Source: Klebsiella pneumoniae
Lineage (GTDB): Bacteria; Pseudomonadota; Gammaproteobacteria; Enterobacterales; Enterobacteriaceae
Length of the DNA stretch: 64,000 bases
Direction: 5' to 3'
NCBI RefSeq assembly: GCF_000742135.1
Contig: NZ_KN046818.1
Coordinates: forward strand, 4,538,295 to 4,602,294
The first letter of the stretch is position 1. Each line of letters starts with the position of its first letter. Positions 1 through 11,088 of the stretch are shown here, piece after piece. Under the pieces are notes generated by a model. That model was not told the origin of the DNA and made no database searches. It saw only the letters and a list, made by a program, of their open reading frames with translations. A program made the position numbers and the translations under genes.

Positions 1-1132
<1,132 letters not shown>

Positions 1133-1263
1133 AAGTTTGATGCTCAAAGAATTAAACTTCGTAATGAATTACGTGTTCACTCTTGAGACTTGGTATTCAT
1201 TTTTCGTCCGAGGACGTTAAGAATCCATGTCACTTTGAGTGCCCACACAGATTGTCTGATAAA

Positions 1264-1276
1264 TTGTTAAAGAGCA
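1264..1276 (-). promoter_or_regulatory. rrn leader boxA antitermination element
   Basis: Minus-strand TGCTCTTTAACAA is the boxA of enterobacterial rRNA leaders. NusB/NusE and the antitermination complex load on it in the transcript. It sits between P2 and the 16S 5' end, where it is expected. Confidence 0.85.
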
Positions 1277-1314
1277 GTTGCGACGCGCTTTAGCGCTCTG
1301 TCGCGAGGTGGCGT

Positions 1315-1342
1315 ATATTACGCTTTCCTCTTTCAGAGTCAA
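1315..1342 (-). promoter_or_regulatory. rRNA operon promoter P2
   Basis: Minus-strand -35 TTGACT (1337-1342) and -10 TAATAT (1315-1320) are separated by 16 bp. Position and sequence match enterobacterial rrn P2, which gives basal, less regulated rRNA transcription. Confidence 0.85.
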
Positions 1343-1423
1343 CCCGTTTTTCAGGATTTTTCTCTGCAACCGAACCGGCTGTTTGTGTGAAGTGATTCAC
1401 ATCTGCCGTGTCAGTGGGTGCGC

Positions 1424-1451
1424 ATTATAGGGATCCCATTTTTTTGCACAA
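1424..1451 (-). promoter_or_regulatory. rRNA operon promoter P1
   Basis: Minus-strand -35 TTGTGC (1446-1451) and -10 TATAAT (1424-1429) have the 16-bp spacer typical of rrn P1, followed by the GC-rich discriminator GCGC that makes P1 sensitive to ppGpp/DksA. An A-rich stretch just upstream (about 1452-1475) fits an UP element for the alpha C-terminal domain. Fis sites would fall further upstream, toward yrdA. Confidence 0.88.
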
Positions 1452-1602
1452 GCCTTTTTTCGATCTTTTTTTCTGAATGGTGATTTTTCACCCTTTTCGC
1501 CGTGTAATTGCACGATTTGCTCAATTTTCACCGTTTTCAGGGGTTGCACAGGGAGATAAAAGCCACCAAAGTCTTCTTACGTTCCCGTATTTTGAGGTCT
1601 AT

Positions 1603-2157
1603 ATGTCTGCTCAGCTGCGCCCCTACAAAGCATTTTTCCCACAAATCGGTCTTCGCGTCATGATTGACGCATCCAGCGTTGTCATCGGCGATGTCAGAAT
1701 TGCCGATGACGTCAGCGTCTGGCCTCTGGTGGCCATTCGCGGCGACGTCAACTATGTATCGATAGGTCAACGCAGCAATATTCAGGACGGTAGCGTTCTC
1801 CATGTGACCCATAAGTCCTCTTATAAGCCGGAGGGAAATCCGCTGATCATTGGTGAGGATGTAACTGTTGGTCATAAAGTGATGCTCCACGGCTGCACTA
1901 TCGGCAACCGCGTACTGGTTGGTATGGGTTCGATCTTATTAGATGGTGTCGTCGTTGGCGATGACGTCATGATTGGTGCGGGCAGTCTGGTTCCGCAGAA
2001 CAAACAGCTGGAAAGCGGCTACCTTTACTTTGGCAATCCGGTCAAACAGATCCGCCCCCTGACAGAGGCGGAACGGGAAGGACTCAAGTATTCAGCAAAT
2101 AACTATGTGAAATGGAAAAATGAGTACCTGGATCAGGATAACCAGATCCAGCCCTGA
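1603..2157 (+). CDS. yrdA: Gamma-carbonic-anhydrase-like hexapeptide-repeat protein YrdA
   Basis: 184 residues, the same length as E. coli YrdA. It is a left-handed beta-helix (LbH) protein built of hexapeptide repeats. Histidines in HVTHKS and VGHKVMLHGCTIG are placed like the metal ligands of gamma-class carbonic anhydrases, but enzymatic activity of this family is not established. The ATG at 1603 is chosen over the longer frame beginning at 1477: similarity starts there and a GAGG lies just upstream. It is divergent from the rrn operon, and its 3' end overlaps convergent yrdB by 25 bp. Confidence 0.93.
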   Translation: MSAQLRPYKAFFPQIGLRVMIDASSVVIGDVRIADDVSVWPLVAIRGDVNYVSIGQRSNIQDGSVLHVTHKSSYKPEGNPLIIGEDVTVGHKVMLHGCTIGNRVLVGMGSILLDGVVVGDDVMIGAGSLVPQNKQLESGYLYFGNPVKQIRPLTEAEREGLKYSANNYVKWKNEYLDQDNQIQP

Positions 2158-2390
2158 GCATCTTCCTGACCATCGCGGATCAATGCTTCTGCCTCTTCCT
2201 CTAGATCCCAACGATGTTCCTGGAAGGCGGCCAGCCACTGCGCTGGCCCCTCTGCGCCGAAACGCTGCTGCAAGATTTGCCCTGAAATTGCGCAGGTTAA
2301 TTGCATCCCATTCACCAGCGCGGGAAAAACCACGCCCTGCCGTTCGGCATCCCATGATTCCCGGTCAGGAAACTGAATCGCCTGATTCAT
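2133..2390 (-). CDS. yrdB: DUF1488 family protein YrdB
   Basis: 85-residue acidic cytosolic protein of the DUF1488 family, matching E. coli YrdB. No function is known to me. Its start overlaps the aroE stop (ATGA), so it is translationally coupled as the last gene of the dprA-smg-yrdD-tsaC-aroE run. Its end overlaps yrdA on the opposite strand. Confidence 0.9.
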   Translation of the reverse strand: MNQAIQFPDRESWDAERQGVVFPALVNGMQLTCAISGQILQQRFGAEGPAQWLAAFQEHRWDLEEEAEALIRDGQEDAQGWIWLS

Positions 2391-3205
2391 GCATTCAGTT
2401 CCTGCTGCAGCGTTTCAATGACCGGAGCGATAGCCGGCAGAACGCCGTGCCATAGCAGAACAGCATGGGCGGCTTGCGCCACCAGCATTCCCAGCCCATC
2501 GGCACAGTGGACTGCGCCATATTGCTGGCACCAGTGAAGAAACGGTGTCGGCCCTTTCTGGTAAAACATGTCATAGCAATATACGTCAGCGTTGACAATA
2601 GATGCCGGGATAGCTGGTACATCACCGTCTATTCCACTGGACGTCGCATTGACGATCAGATCGAATGTTTCCCCGGATAAGGTATCCATCTCCCTTGCGC
2701 TAACGCTCCCGGTATGGGCGAAGAGAGTGGCTAACTCACGGGCACGAGAATAGGTGCGATTCACGATCGTGACGGCGCATCCCAGCGACAGAAGCGGCAA
2801 AAGAACCCCGCGAGATGCCCCACCAGCACCAACCAGCAGGATCCGTTGGCGTGGCTTAATGAATCCCAGGCGTTCCAGATCGCTCAGAAGACCAATACCG
2901 TCGGTGTTGTCCCCCAGTAAACGGCCATCTTCCAAGCGTTTCAGGGTGTTTACTGCTCCCGCCAGCGCTGCGCGTTCTGTCAGTTCGTCGGCACGCGCAA
3001 AGGCTTCCTCTTTAAAAGGAACGGTGACGTTGGCCCCCTTTCCTCCTTCTGCAAAGAACTGATTCAGAGAAGAGACAAAATCGTCCAGCGGCGCCAGTAC
3101 ACGTCCATAAGGATGAGTAATTCCTAACTGGCGGGCAAACAGCTGATGAATAGCAGGCGACTTGCTGTGCGCGATCGGATTACCAAAAACGGCATAGGTT
3201 TCCAT
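2387..3205 (-). CDS. aroE: Shikimate dehydrogenase
   Basis: 272 residues. It reduces 3-dehydroshikimate to shikimate with NADPH in aromatic amino acid synthesis. The substrate-site Lys65 (in NVTVPFKEE) and Asp102 (in NTDGIGL), the catalytic pair of the family, are present. The NADP-binding loop GAGGASRG follows at about 126-133. It lies 3 bp downstream of tsaC and overlaps yrdB at its stop. aroB and aroK of the same pathway are at the other end of this window. Confidence 0.97.
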   Translation of the reverse strand: METYAVFGNPIAHSKSPAIHQLFARQLGITHPYGRVLAPLDDFVSSLNQFFAEGGKGANVTVPFKEEAFARADELTERAALAGAVNTLKRLEDGRLLGDNTDGIGLLSDLERLGFIKPRQRILLVGAGGASRGVLLPLLSLGCAVTIVNRTYSRARELATLFAHTGSVSAREMDTLSGETFDLIVNATSSGIDGDVPAIPASIVNADVYCYDMFYQKGPTPFLHWCQQYGAVHCADGLGMLVAQAAHAVLLWHGVLPAIAPVIETLQQELNA

Positions 3206-3208
3206 GGT

Positions 3209-3781
3209 TCACCCCTGGCGGAACAGTTCACCCGTCAGGGCATCACGGATTTCAGATGGGTTTTGCCGGCCGCCCGTGGCGCCATCCACCACCGGGAAGC
3301 TGTCGCCAAACTGAGCATGGACCTCTGCGGTAGTACGGCACGGTGGTTGCCCGGTGAGATTGGCGCTGGTCGAAACCAGTGGTTTTCCGTAGGCTTCGCA
3401 CAATTCGATTACCAGCGGATGGTTAGTCACGCGTACGGCCAGTGAATCAAAACGTCCTGTCAGCCAGCGCGGCGTTTCAGGACGCGCCGGGAATACAAAC
3501 GTCACCGGTCCCGGCCAGCAAGAGAAGATGGCTTCCCGCTGTGAGTCACTTAACCGTGAATCATCAATATAGGGCTTCAGTTGCTCAAAGCTGGCGGCGA
3601 TAAGGATCAATCCTTTCTCAACGGGACGCTGCTTCAGCTCCAGCAGGCGCATAACGGCCGTTTCGCTGTCAGGGTCGCAGCCGACGCCAAACACGGCTTC
3701 GGTGGGATAGGCGATGACATGTTCATTTTTCAGGACCGCCACGGCATGGGCGACGGCTTCTGAGGGCAGGTTATTGTTCAC
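3209..3781 (-). CDS. tsaC: L-threonylcarbamoyladenylate synthase (t6A tRNA modification)
   Basis: 190 residues of the YrdC/Sua5 fold, formerly yrdC. It makes threonylcarbamoyl-AMP from threonine, bicarbonate and ATP, the first step to t6A37 in ANN-decoding tRNAs. The family motifs KQRP and STSAN are visible. The start is the GTG at 3781, where similarity to the E. coli protein begins; the frame is open upstream to 3826 but that part overlaps yrdD. It lies 4 bp from the yrdD stop. Confidence 0.93.
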   Translation of the reverse strand: MNNNLPSEAVAHAVAVLKNEHVIAYPTEAVFGVGCDPDSETAVMRLLELKQRPVEKGLILIAASFEQLKPYIDDSRLSDSQREAIFSCWPGPVTFVFPARPETPRWLTGRFDSLAVRVTNHPLVIELCEAYGKPLVSTSANLTGQPPCRTTAEVHAQFGDSFPVVDGATGGRQNPSEIRDALTGELFRQG

Positions 3782-3785
3782 TGAT

Positions 3786-4328
3786 TTATTCCGCCGGGAT
3801 CGGCTTTCCACATTGTTTACTGGCACAGAAGCGTCTGAGCCCCTGCGCCGTCTTCTTTTCTATTAACAGCGGGTAATGGCATTCAGGGCATTCGCCCGCC
3901 ACCGGTTTAAAATTGATAACGAACTGGCAATCAGGATAGCGATCGCAGGAGTGAAAGGTTTTACCGAAACGGGAACGACGCTGGACCAGATGGCCTTGTC
4001 CGCACTGCGGGCAAGCGATAGCCGTCTCATCGGGTTTATCAATCAGCTCGGTATGTTCACATTCCGGATAGCGGCTACAGCCAATGAACATCCCAAAACG
4101 CCCCTGGCGTAACACCATAACCGCACCGCACGATGGGCACTCTTGCCCCTCCAGCACCTTAACGATATGCCCGTCCGCCTGGCTTTTCAGGGGACGAATA
4201 TAGTCACAGTCCGGATAATGCGAACAGCCGAGAAACGGGCCATGTTTCCCGGAACGGATCACCAGTTCGGCCCCGCACTGCGGGCAGGGCTCATTTTTAC
4301 GCACCGAAAACAGTGCTGATTTGGTCAT
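3786..4328 (-). CDS. yrdD: Topoisomerase I-like zinc-finger protein YrdD
   Basis: 180 residues made of repeated zinc fingers like the C-terminal domain of TopA. Each repeat has CPxC ... CxxYPxC spacing (CPQCGAEL with [17 protein letters not shown] with [17 protein letters not shown] with CDRYPDCQF), plus a last CPEC. There is no topoisomerase catalytic domain, so it is presumably a single-stranded nucleic-acid binder. The start at 4328 gives the E. coli length; the frame extends seven codons upstream. Confidence 0.9.
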   Translation of the reverse strand: MTKSALFSVRKNEPCPQCGAELVIRSGKHGPFLGCSHYPDCDYIRPLKSQADGHIVKVLEGQECPSCGAVMVLRQGRFGMFIGCSRYPECEHTELIDKPDETAIACPQCGQGHLVQRRSRFGKTFHSCDRYPDCQFVINFKPVAGECPECHYPLLIEKKTAQGLRRFCASKQCGKPIPAE

Positions 4329-4354
4329 AACAACTCGATGTTGCTGCAAAAAGA

Positions 4355-4828
4355 TTAATGCAGCATACCTTCATTTACTTCGAAGAGTAATTCTTCCATT
4401 TGCTGATAGGCGTTTTCACAGCCCGGGATATTGAACAGTACCATCAGGATGACCCATTTCAGGTCTTCCAGCTCAAATTCTGCCGTATCCAGCGCCAGTA
4501 CGCGCTCTATCACCATTTCTCGCGTTTCGAGGTTCAACACCTGAATCTGCTCGAGGAAGAGTAAAAACCCCCGGCAACTGGCATCCAGACGCTGGCACTC
4601 CTCTTCGGTATATACCCGAAGAGAGAGCGGGTCGGAAGCGAGCTGCATGGGTTCAACGAGACCCTCCTGATAATCAGCCAGTTTCTCGAGCCACATTAAC
4701 GCGTTATAGATGTCTTCCCGCTCAAAACCCGCATCGGTAAGATCCCGCGTCAGTTTGTCCTGATCCACGCGCATTTCTGCTTCGCTATGGATGTAAGTTT
4801 CAAACAAATACATGAGTACGTCGAACAT
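4355..4828 (-). CDS. smg: DUF494 family protein Smg
   Basis: 157-residue acidic, mostly helical cytosolic protein, the same length as E. coli Smg (DUF494). Its function is unknown, but it is persistently linked to dprA in enterics. It overlaps the 3' end of dprA by 29 bp, which implies translational coupling. Confidence 0.92.
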   Translation of the reverse strand: MFDVLMYLFETYIHSEAEMRVDQDKLTRDLTDAGFEREDIYNALMWLEKLADYQEGLVEPMQLASDPLSLRVYTEEECQRLDASCRGFLLFLEQIQVLNLETREMVIERVLALDTAEFELEDLKWVILMVLFNIPGCENAYQQMEELLFEVNEGMLH

Positions 4829-5924
4829 GGCTTGCCCTCCTTAATCGGACATAGCCGCCGGGTACAGCTGCGATCCAGCCTGCTAACTCCAGTTCAAGTA
4901 GCTGAGCTACGGTTACTGGCACAGATTGGCCGGCACGTTCAGCGACAACGTCAACAGGTGTTACCTCATCTCCTACGTTAGCCAGGAGCTCCGGAAATGG
5001 CAATGCTACAGACGGCTGATCGACGCAAATATTTATCGAATCAGACGTATCAGTCAGCCAGGCCAGCTCGTTATGCCAGTATTCCACAATATCCTCTGGC
5101 GAGGTCACTGGCACCGCGCCTTGCTTAATTAACCAGTGCGGGCCTTCCGATCCCGGATTGCCTATCGGGCCAGGCAGGGCGAACACATCCCTTCCCTGCT
5201 CCAGGGCGCAGCGGACGGTGACCAGCGATCCGCTTCGCAACGCCGCCTCAATCACCAGCACGCCCAGGCTTAAGCCGCTGATAATCCGGTTGCGCCTGGG
5301 GAAATGTGCGGGAAGCGGCGGCGTAATGAGTGGAAATTCAGATACCAGCGTACCGCCATTGTCGATGATCTGCCGGGCGAGGGTTGCATGGCGCCGCGGA
5401 TAAACCTGACTCAGCCCATTGCCCAGTACCGCGATAGTTTTACCCTCCGCCGCCAGCGCGCCGCGGTGCGCGACCCCGTCAATGCCTAACGCCAGCCCAC
5501 TGGTGATGGTAATCCCTTTCTGCGCCAGCGTTTCGCTGAACAGTTTCCCCCAGCGGGCGCCATACCAGGAGTGCGAGCGACTGCCAATAACGGCAAGCTG
5601 CGCGCTGTGAAGCAGGGCGAGGCCGCCGCTGACCAGCAACGCGCCGGGGTAATCAGCGATAGCCTTTAACCGCAATGGATAGCGCGGATCGTCACCCCGT
5701 AACAGATGATGATCCGGTTGTCCCAGCCAGCGCCGCGTCTCGTCAAGCTCATGCTCGTCAAGCCGGAAAAATAACTTTGCCTGCGCCGCGGTCATCCCGA
5801 CGGCATGCAGCGCTTCACGATCAACGCTGGCGGCTGCGCATAAGCGCTGAGCGATCTCTACCATCCTGTCGCCATACAAGCTACTGACCTTCATCAGCCG
5901 CAGCCAAATCTCGTCGGGCGTCAT
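4800..5924 (-). CDS. dprA: DNA-processing protein DprA/Smf
   Basis: 374 residues. DprA binds incoming single-stranded DNA and loads RecA in natural transformation; its role in non-transforming enterics is unclear. The Rossmann-like core is seen as GSRSHSWYG and [17 protein letters not shown] (about 110-150), with [12 protein letters not shown] further on. A C-terminal winged-helix domain ends near [13 protein letters not shown]. It is the first gene of the run ending with yrdB and is divergent from def across a 129-bp spacer. Confidence 0.95.
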   Translation of the reverse strand: MTPDEIWLRLMKVSSLYGDRMVEIAQRLCAAASVDREALHAVGMTAAQAKLFFRLDEHELDETRRWLGQPDHHLLRGDDPRYPLRLKAIADYPGALLVSGGLALLHSAQLAVIGSRSHSWYGARWGKLFSETLAQKGITITSGLALGIDGVAHRGALAAEGKTIAVLGNGLSQVYPRRHATLARQIIDNGGTLVSEFPLITPPLPAHFPRRNRIISGLSLGVLVIEAALRSGSLVTVRCALEQGRDVFALPGPIGNPGSEGPHWLIKQGAVPVTSPEDIVEYWHNELAWLTDTSDSINICVDQPSVALPFPELLANVGDEVTPVDVVAERAGQSVPVTVAQLLELELAGWIAAVPGGYVRLRRASHVRRTHVFV

Positions 5925-5979
5925 CCTTACCCCCCTGCCATAAGCGGTATTGACAATCTTTGCGATTGGACAGTGAGAC

Positions 5980-6008
5980 TGTCAATTGCAGGGGGTTTTG
6001 TCTAGAAT
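5980..6008 (+). promoter_or_regulatory. Predicted def-fmt promoter
   Basis: -35-like TGTCAA (5980-5985), 17-bp spacer and -10-like TAGAAT (6003-6008) lie 46 bp before the def ATG, in the only spacer between divergent dprA and def. This is pattern-based only. Confidence 0.5.
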
Positions 6009-6053
6009 AGAGCTAATAATCTTATCAACTCCTGAATACGACTCTGGAACTTT

Positions 6054-6563
6054 ATGGCAGTTTTGCAAGTGTTACATATTCCGGACGAGCGCCTTCGCAA
6101 AGTCGCCGAGCCGGTCAAAGAAGTGAATGCGGAAATTCAGCGTATCGTCGATGATATGTTCGACACCATGTACGCCGAGGAAGGCATCGGTCTGGCCGCA
6201 ACCCAGGTCGATATCCATCAGCGCATTATCGTTATTGATGTGTCGGAAAATCGTGAAGAGCAGCTGGTATTAATTAACCCGGAAATGCTGGAGAAAGATG
6301 GCGAAACCGGTATTGAAGAAGGCTGCTTGTCCATTCCTGAACAGCGCGCCCTGGTGCCGCGTGCGGAAAAAGTGAAGATCCGGGCACTGGATCGCAATGG
6401 TAAGCCGTTTGAACTGGAGGCCGATGGCCTGCTGGCTATCTGTATCCAGCATGAGATGGATCACCTGGTCGGCAAACTGTTTATTGACTATCTGTCACCA
6501 CTCAAACAACAGCGCATTCGTCAGAAGGTAGAGAAACTGGATCGTTTACGTTCCCGTGCCTGA
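6054..6563 (+). CDS. def: Peptide deformylase
   Basis: 169 residues. It removes the N-formyl group from nascent proteins, using an Fe2+ site. All three family motifs are intact: GIGLAATQ (44-51), EGCLS with ligand Cys91, and HEMDH with ligands His133/His137 and catalytic Glu134 (numbered with Met1). It heads the def-fmt-rsmB-trkA run, pairing deformylation with formylation; fmt begins 14 bp downstream. Confidence 0.98.
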   Translation: MAVLQVLHIPDERLRKVAEPVKEVNAEIQRIVDDMFDTMYAEEGIGLAATQVDIHQRIIVIDVSENREEQLVLINPEMLEKDGETGIEEGCLSIPEQRALVPRAEKVKIRALDRNGKPFELEADGLLAICIQHEMDHLVGKLFIDYLSPLKQQRIRQKVEKLDRLRSRA

Positions 6564-6577
6564 TAACAAGGAATACC

Positions 6578-7525
6578 GTGTCACAATCACTACGTATCAT
6601 TTTCGCCGGCACCCCTGATTTTGCAGCGCGTCATCTTGATGCGCTGCTGTCGTCTGAACATCAGGTTGTTGGCGTATTCACTCAGCCTGATCGCCCTGCT
6701 GGTCGCGGCAAAAAATTGATGCCAAGCCCGGTAAAAGTGCTGGCAGAAGCCCATAACTTACCTGTGTTCCAGCCATCCTCCCTGCGTCCGCAGGATAACC
6801 AGCGGTTAGTCGCCGATCTCGGCGCCGATATTATGGTGGTAGTGGCGTACGGTCTGATTCTGCCTAAAGCGGTGCTGGAGATGCCCCGTCTGGGCTGTAT
6901 CAACGTTCACGGCTCGCTGCTACCGCGCTGGCGTGGCGCAGCGCCTATTCAGCGTTCACTGTGGGCGGGGGATAGCGAAACTGGCGTAACCATCATGCAG
7001 ATGGACGTCGGCCTTGATACGGGGGATATGCTGTATAAGCTTTCCTGTCCCATTACCGCAGAAGATACCAGCGGCAGCCTGTACGATAAGCTGGCCGAGC
7101 TCGGCCCTCAGGGGCTGCTGGCAACGTTAGCCCAGCTGGCCAACGGCACCGCACGGCCTGAAGTACAAGATGAATCGCTGGTGTGCCATGCCGAAAAGCT
7201 GAGTAAAGAAGAGGCTCGTATCGATTGGTCGCTTTCCGCTGCGCAGTTGGAACGCTGCATCCGCGCGTTTAATCCGTGGCCAATGAGCTGGCTGGAAATT
7301 GACGGACAACCGGTAAAAGTGTGGCGAGCATCGGTCATCGCCGAAGCCGCTCACGCCGAACCGGGTACTATCGTGGCAGCAACCAAACAGGGTATTCAGG
7401 TCGCCACGGGGGATGGGATCCTCAGCCTGGAGTCGCTACAGCCTGCGGGTAAAAAAGCGATGAGCGCCCAGGACTTACTCAATTCCCGCCGGGAGTGGTT
7501 TATCCCTGGCACCCGTCTCGCCTGA
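6578..7525 (+). CDS. fmt: Methionyl-tRNA formyltransferase
   Basis: 315 residues with a GTG start. It transfers a formyl group from 10-formyl-THF to Met-tRNAfMet for initiation. The N-terminal formyltransferase fold contains the catalytic Asn-His-Asp set, visible as [18 protein letters not shown] and [10 protein letters not shown]. The C-terminal tRNA-binding barrel follows from about 210. It lies 14 bp after def. Confidence 0.97.
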   Translation: MSQSLRIIFAGTPDFAARHLDALLSSEHQVVGVFTQPDRPAGRGKKLMPSPVKVLAEAHNLPVFQPSSLRPQDNQRLVADLGADIMVVVAYGLILPKAVLEMPRLGCINVHGSLLPRWRGAAPIQRSLWAGDSETGVTIMQMDVGLDTGDMLYKLSCPITAEDTSGSLYDKLAELGPQGLLATLAQLANGTARPEVQDESLVCHAEKLSKEEARIDWSLSAAQLERCIRAFNPWPMSWLEIDGQPVKVWRASVIAEAAHAEPGTIVAATKQGIQVATGDGILSLESLQPAGKKAMSAQDLLNSRREWFIPGTRLA

Positions 7526-7542
7526 CGGTCGTCTCTTCTGAA

Positions 7543-7565
7543 GCCCGGGTTCGCCGGGCATTTTT
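7543..7565 (+). terminator. Hairpin with T-run between fmt and rsmB
   Basis: GCCCGG (7543-7548) pairs with CCGGGC (7554-7559) around GTTCG, followed by ATTTTTA. It looks like a weak rho-independent terminator only 13 bp before the rsmB ATG. Since rsmB is expected to be co-transcribed with fmt, it may act as a partial terminator. Confidence 0.6.
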
Positions 7566-7577
7566 ATTTTTGCGCTT

Positions 7578-8873
7578 ATGAAAAAGAATATAAATTTACG
7601 CAGCCTGGCCGCCCAGGCTATCGAGCAAGTTGTTGAAAAAGGGCAGTCTTTAAGCAACGTACTGCCCCCTCTACAGCAGAAAGTCAGCGATAAAGATAAA
7701 GCGCTACTGCAGGAGTTGTGCTTTGGTGTACTACGTACTCTAAGCCAGCTGGAGTGGCTTATCAGCAAGCTAATGGCGCGTCCGATGACCGGCAAACAGC
7801 GCACCGTGCACTCTCTGATCATGGTTGGTCTCTATCAGTTACTCTACACCCGCATTCCACCACACGCCGCGCTGGCGGAAACGGTAGAAGGCGCGGTGGC
7901 CATTAAACGCCCGCAGCTTAAAGGGCTAATCAACGGCGTGCTACGCCAGTTCCAGCGCCAGCAGGAAGCGTTGTTAGCCGAATTTGCTGAGCATGAAAAC
8001 CGCTATCTTCATCCCAAATGGCTGCTGAAACGCCTGCAGCAGGCCTGGCCGGAGCAGTGGCAGGAGATCGTCGAGGCGAACAACCAGCGCCCGCCGATGT
8101 GGCTGCGCGTTAACCGCAACCATCATTCCCGGGATGAGTGGCTTGCCCTGCTTAACGAGACCGGTTTAGAGGGCTTTACCCACCCTGATTATCCGGACGC
8201 CGTACGCCTGGCCACCCCTGCTCCGGTCCACGCGTTACCAGGCTTTGCCGAAGGCTGGGTGACCGTCCAGGATGCCTCGGCTCAGGGCTGTATGCGCTAC
8301 CTGCAACCGGAAAATGGCGAACGCATTCTCGATCTCTGCGCGGCGCCGGGCGGGAAGACGACGCATATTCTGGAAGTCGCTCCCCAGGCTCAGGTTATGG
8401 CGGTGGATATTGATGAACAGCGTCTGTCCCGCGTCTATGACAACCTGAAACGGCTGGGCATGAAAGCCGAAGTCAAGCAGGGCGATGGCCGCTTCCCTGA
8501 GCAGTGGTGTGGCAATGAGCAGTTCGATCGTATTCTGCTGGATGCCCCCTGCTCCGCAACCGGCGTTATTCGCCGCCATCCGGATATCAAATGGCTGCGC
8601 CGGGATCGGGATATCGCCGAGTTAGCCCAACTGCAGGCCGAGATCCTCAATGCCACCTGGACGCACCTGAAGCCAGGCGGCACGCTGGTTTACGCAACCT
8701 GTTCTATTCTGCCGGAAGAGAACAGTCAGCAAATTGCCGCCTTCCTCGCGCGAACCCCGGATGCAGAACTTCACGCCACCGGCACGCCGGCGAGCCCCGG
8801 GCAGCAAAATCTGCCGGGCGTGGAAGAAGGTGATGGCTTCTTTTACGCTAAGCTAATCAAACGTCGGAACTAA
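7578..8873 (+). CDS. rsmB: 16S rRNA (cytosine-967-C5) methyltransferase
   Basis: 431 residues (E. coli 429). It makes m5C967 in 16S rRNA. An N-terminal NusB-like RNA-binding domain (about 1-140) precedes a SAM-dependent Rossmann domain with [16 protein letters not shown], the release cysteine in LDAPCSATG and the catalytic cysteine in [11 protein letters not shown]. It sits between fmt and trkA. Confidence 0.96.
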   Translation: MKKNINLRSLAAQAIEQVVEKGQSLSNVLPPLQQKVSDKDKALLQELCFGVLRTLSQLEWLISKLMARPMTGKQRTVHSLIMVGLYQLLYTRIPPHAALAETVEGAVAIKRPQLKGLINGVLRQFQRQQEALLAEFAEHENRYLHPKWLLKRLQQAWPEQWQEIVEANNQRPPMWLRVNRNHHSRDEWLALLNETGLEGFTHPDYPDAVRLATPAPVHALPGFAEGWVTVQDASAQGCMRYLQPENGERILDLCAAPGGKTTHILEVAPQAQVMAVDIDEQRLSRVYDNLKRLGMKAEVKQGDGRFPEQWCGNEQFDRILLDAPCSATGVIRRHPDIKWLRRDRDIAELAQLQAEILNATWTHLKPGGTLVYATCSILPEENSQQIAAFLARTPDAELHATGTPASPGQQNLPGVEEGDGFFYAKLIKRRN

Positions 8874-8886
8874 TGGGTCACTGCAG

Positions 8887-10263
8887 ATGAAGATTATTAT
8901 TCTGGGCGCCGGCCAGGTCGGCGGCACGCTGGCGGAAAACCTCGTCGGCGAGAACAATGATATTACGCTGGTTGATACCAATGGCGACCGTCTGCGCAGC
9001 CTGCAGGATAAGTTCGACCTGCGTGTCGTCCAGGGGCATGGCTCTCACCCTCGCGTACTGCGCGAGGCGGGAGCCGATGATGCCGATATGCTGGTAGCGG
9101 TCACTAGTTCGGACGAAACCAACATGGTGGCCTGCCAGGTCGCTTACTCATTGTTCAATACGCCAAACCGCATAGCGCGTATTCGTGCGCCTGATTACGT
9201 TCGTGATGCGGAAAAGCTCTTCAACTCTGAAGCGGTACCCATCGATCACTTAATCGCTCCGGAACAACTGGTCATCGACAACATCCACCGTCTGATCGAA
9301 TATCCCGGCGCGCTGCAGGTCGTGAACTTCGCAGAAGGAAAAGTCAGTCTCGCGGTAGTAAAAGCCTATTATGGTGGCCCGCTGGTGGGGAATGCCTTAT
9401 CCACTATGCGGGAGCATATGCCGCATATCGATACGCGCGTGGCCGCCATTTTCCGCCACGATCGCCCCATCCGCCCGCAGGGCTCGACGATTGTCGAGGC
9501 CGGAGATGAAGTCTTCTTTATTGCCGCCTCGCAGCATATTCGCGCGGTCATGAGCGAACTGCAGCGACTGGAAAAGCCGTATAAGCGTATTATGCTGGTC
9601 GGCGGGGGCAATATTGGCGCGGGTCTGGCCCATAAGCTGGAAAAAGATTACAGCGTTAAGCTTATCGAACGTAATCAGCAGCGAGCCGCTGAGCTGGCGG
9701 AAAAGCTGCAGCATACTATCGTCTTCTACGGGGATGCATCGGACCAGGAGCTGTTGGCTGAAGAGCATATTGACCAGGTGGACCTGTTTATTGCCGTCAC
9801 TAACGACGACGAAGCCAATATTATGTCGGCTATGTTGGCCAAGCGAATGGGCGCGAAAAAAGTGATGGTGCTAATCCAGCGCAGAGCCTACGTGGATCTG
9901 GTCCAGGGTAGCGTCATCGATATTGCGATTTCGCCTCAGCAGGCCACAATTTCCGCACTCCTCAGTCATGTCCGTAAAGCCGATATTGTCGGCGTCTCCT
10001 CCTTGCGCCGCGGCGTTGCAGAAGCGATTGAGGCAGTCGCGCACGGCGATGAGAGCACCTCCCGGGTAGTCGGGCGTTCGATCGATGAGATCAAACTTCC
10101 ACCGGGCACGATCATCGGCGCCGTCGTGCGGGGCAATGACGTGATGATCGCCAATAATAATCTACGGATCGAGCAGGGCGACCATGTGATCATGTTTTTG
10201 ACCGATAAGAAGTTTATTTCCGATGTCGAAAGGCTGTTCCAGCCAAGCCCTTTCTTCCTGTAA
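8887..10263 (+). CDS. trkA: Trk potassium uptake regulatory subunit TrkA
   Basis: 458 residues. It is the peripheral NAD(H)-binding subunit that gates the TrkH/TrkG potassium channels. Two RCK-N/RCK-C units are arranged in tandem. Dinucleotide-binding glycine motifs occur at the N terminus ([15 protein letters not shown]) and near 233 ([15 protein letters not shown]). It is the last gene of the def run, with a terminator directly after it. Confidence 0.97.
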   Translation: MKIIILGAGQVGGTLAENLVGENNDITLVDTNGDRLRSLQDKFDLRVVQGHGSHPRVLREAGADDADMLVAVTSSDETNMVACQVAYSLFNTPNRIARIRAPDYVRDAEKLFNSEAVPIDHLIAPEQLVIDNIHRLIEYPGALQVVNFAEGKVSLAVVKAYYGGPLVGNALSTMREHMPHIDTRVAAIFRHDRPIRPQGSTIVEAGDEVFFIAASQHIRAVMSELQRLEKPYKRIMLVGGGNIGAGLAHKLEKDYSVKLIERNQQRAAELAEKLQHTIVFYGDASDQELLAEEHIDQVDLFIAVTNDDEANIMSAMLAKRMGAKKVMVLIQRRAYVDLVQGSVIDIAISPQQATISALLSHVRKADIVGVSSLRRGVAEAIEAVAHGDESTSRVVGRSIDEIKLPPGTIIGAVVRGNDVMIANNNLRIEQGDHVIMFLTDKKFISDVERLFQPSPFFL

Positions 10264-10269
10264 TTCCCA

Positions 10270-10292
10270 GGGCGCCGAACAGGCGCCTTTTT
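10270..10292 (+). terminator. trkA terminator
   Basis: GGCGCC (10271-10276) and GGCGCC (10282-10287) form a GC stem around GAACA, followed by TTTTT. It ends the def-fmt-rsmB-trkA transcript. Confidence 0.8.
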
Positions 10293-10403
10293 ATTATCCC
10301 TTATTATTCAAAGGTTAATATTTTGCAGTAACTATCTGCTGGGAATGGCAAATGAAAATACATTTGTTAAACTTACAACGTCAGCTGGCACAAGGAGAAT
10401 AAA

Positions 10404-10817
10404 ATGAGTTTTTTAAAAGAGTTTCGCGAATTCGCGATGCGCGGGAACGTTGTCGATTTGGCAGTGGGTGTGATCATCGGTGCAGCATTCGGTAAAATTG
10501 TTTCATCACTGGTCGCGGATATTATTATGCCGCCACTCGGCCTGTTGATTGGCGGGATCGATTTTAAACAGTTTGCCGTCACGCTACGTGATGCCCAGGG
10601 CGATGTCCCGGCTGTGGTGATGCATTATGGGGTATTCATTCAGAACGTTTTCGATTTCATCATCGTCGCGTTTGCCATCTTCATGGCGATTAAATTGATG
10701 AATAAGTTAAATCGTAAGAAAGAAGAGGCTCCGGCGGCACCGCCAGCTCCCTCTAAAGAAGAAGTTCTGCTGAGCGAAATTCGCGATCTGCTGAAAGAAC
10801 AAAACAACCGTTCTTAA
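10404..10817 (+). CDS. mscL: Large-conductance mechanosensitive channel MscL
   Basis: 137 residues (E. coli 136). The homopentameric inner-membrane channel opens under membrane tension in hypo-osmotic shock. An N-terminal amphipathic helix ([14 protein letters not shown]), TM1 (about 15-45, with [18 protein letters not shown]) and TM2 (about 75-100) precede a charged cytoplasmic helix. AAGGAG lies before the ATG. The 3' end overlaps convergent arfA by 65 bp. Confidence 0.97.
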
Positions 10818-11031
10818 TCAGCAGAGAAAGCAGAAGGCCAGTGGTAAAAAAGCGATTCGCTTGCTTGCCACTGGCCTCCCGATCAATCCTTCCTGCATGT
10901 TTATCTTTACGTTGATAGCTTCCTTTCCCTTTCTTGTTTTTCTCTACGCGCTGCCTGAATAACGGATCGTGGAGAAGTGCCTCAATGGCGTTATCTTTAA
11001 TTTGTCCTTTAGTATGCTGATAGCGACTCAT
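10753..11031 (-). CDS. arfA: Alternative ribosome-rescue factor A (full-length frame)
   Basis: The 92-codon frame begins [19 protein letters not shown], like E. coli ArfA (72 codons). ArfA recruits RF2 to ribosomes stalled on non-stop mRNA. In E. coli the mRNA is cut by RNase III in a hairpin within the coding sequence, so active ArfA is made only from the cleaved, non-stop message when tmRNA fails. The same kind of hairpin is present here. The conserved active part (about residues 1-50) is followed by a hydrophobic tail ([12 protein letters not shown]) seen in the unstable full-length form. The last 20 codons differ from E. coli and overlap mscL. Confidence 0.9.
10836..10876 (-). promoter_or_regulatory. 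arfA intragenic hairpin, predicted RNase III site
   Basis: GGCCAGTGG (10836-10844) and CCACTGGCC (10868-10876) are perfectly complementary; an inner AAGCG/CGCTT stem extends the rod. The hairpin lies inside arfA, downstream of the conserved functional codons, as in E. coli where RNase III cleavage creates the non-stop arfA message. It also lies just past the mscL stop and has no T-run on either side. Confidence 0.75.
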
Positions 11032-11088
11032 AGTTACTCCGGTATATGTATAAACTCGGCGCGAGTGTAGATCCGCGCGTTTAAAAAA

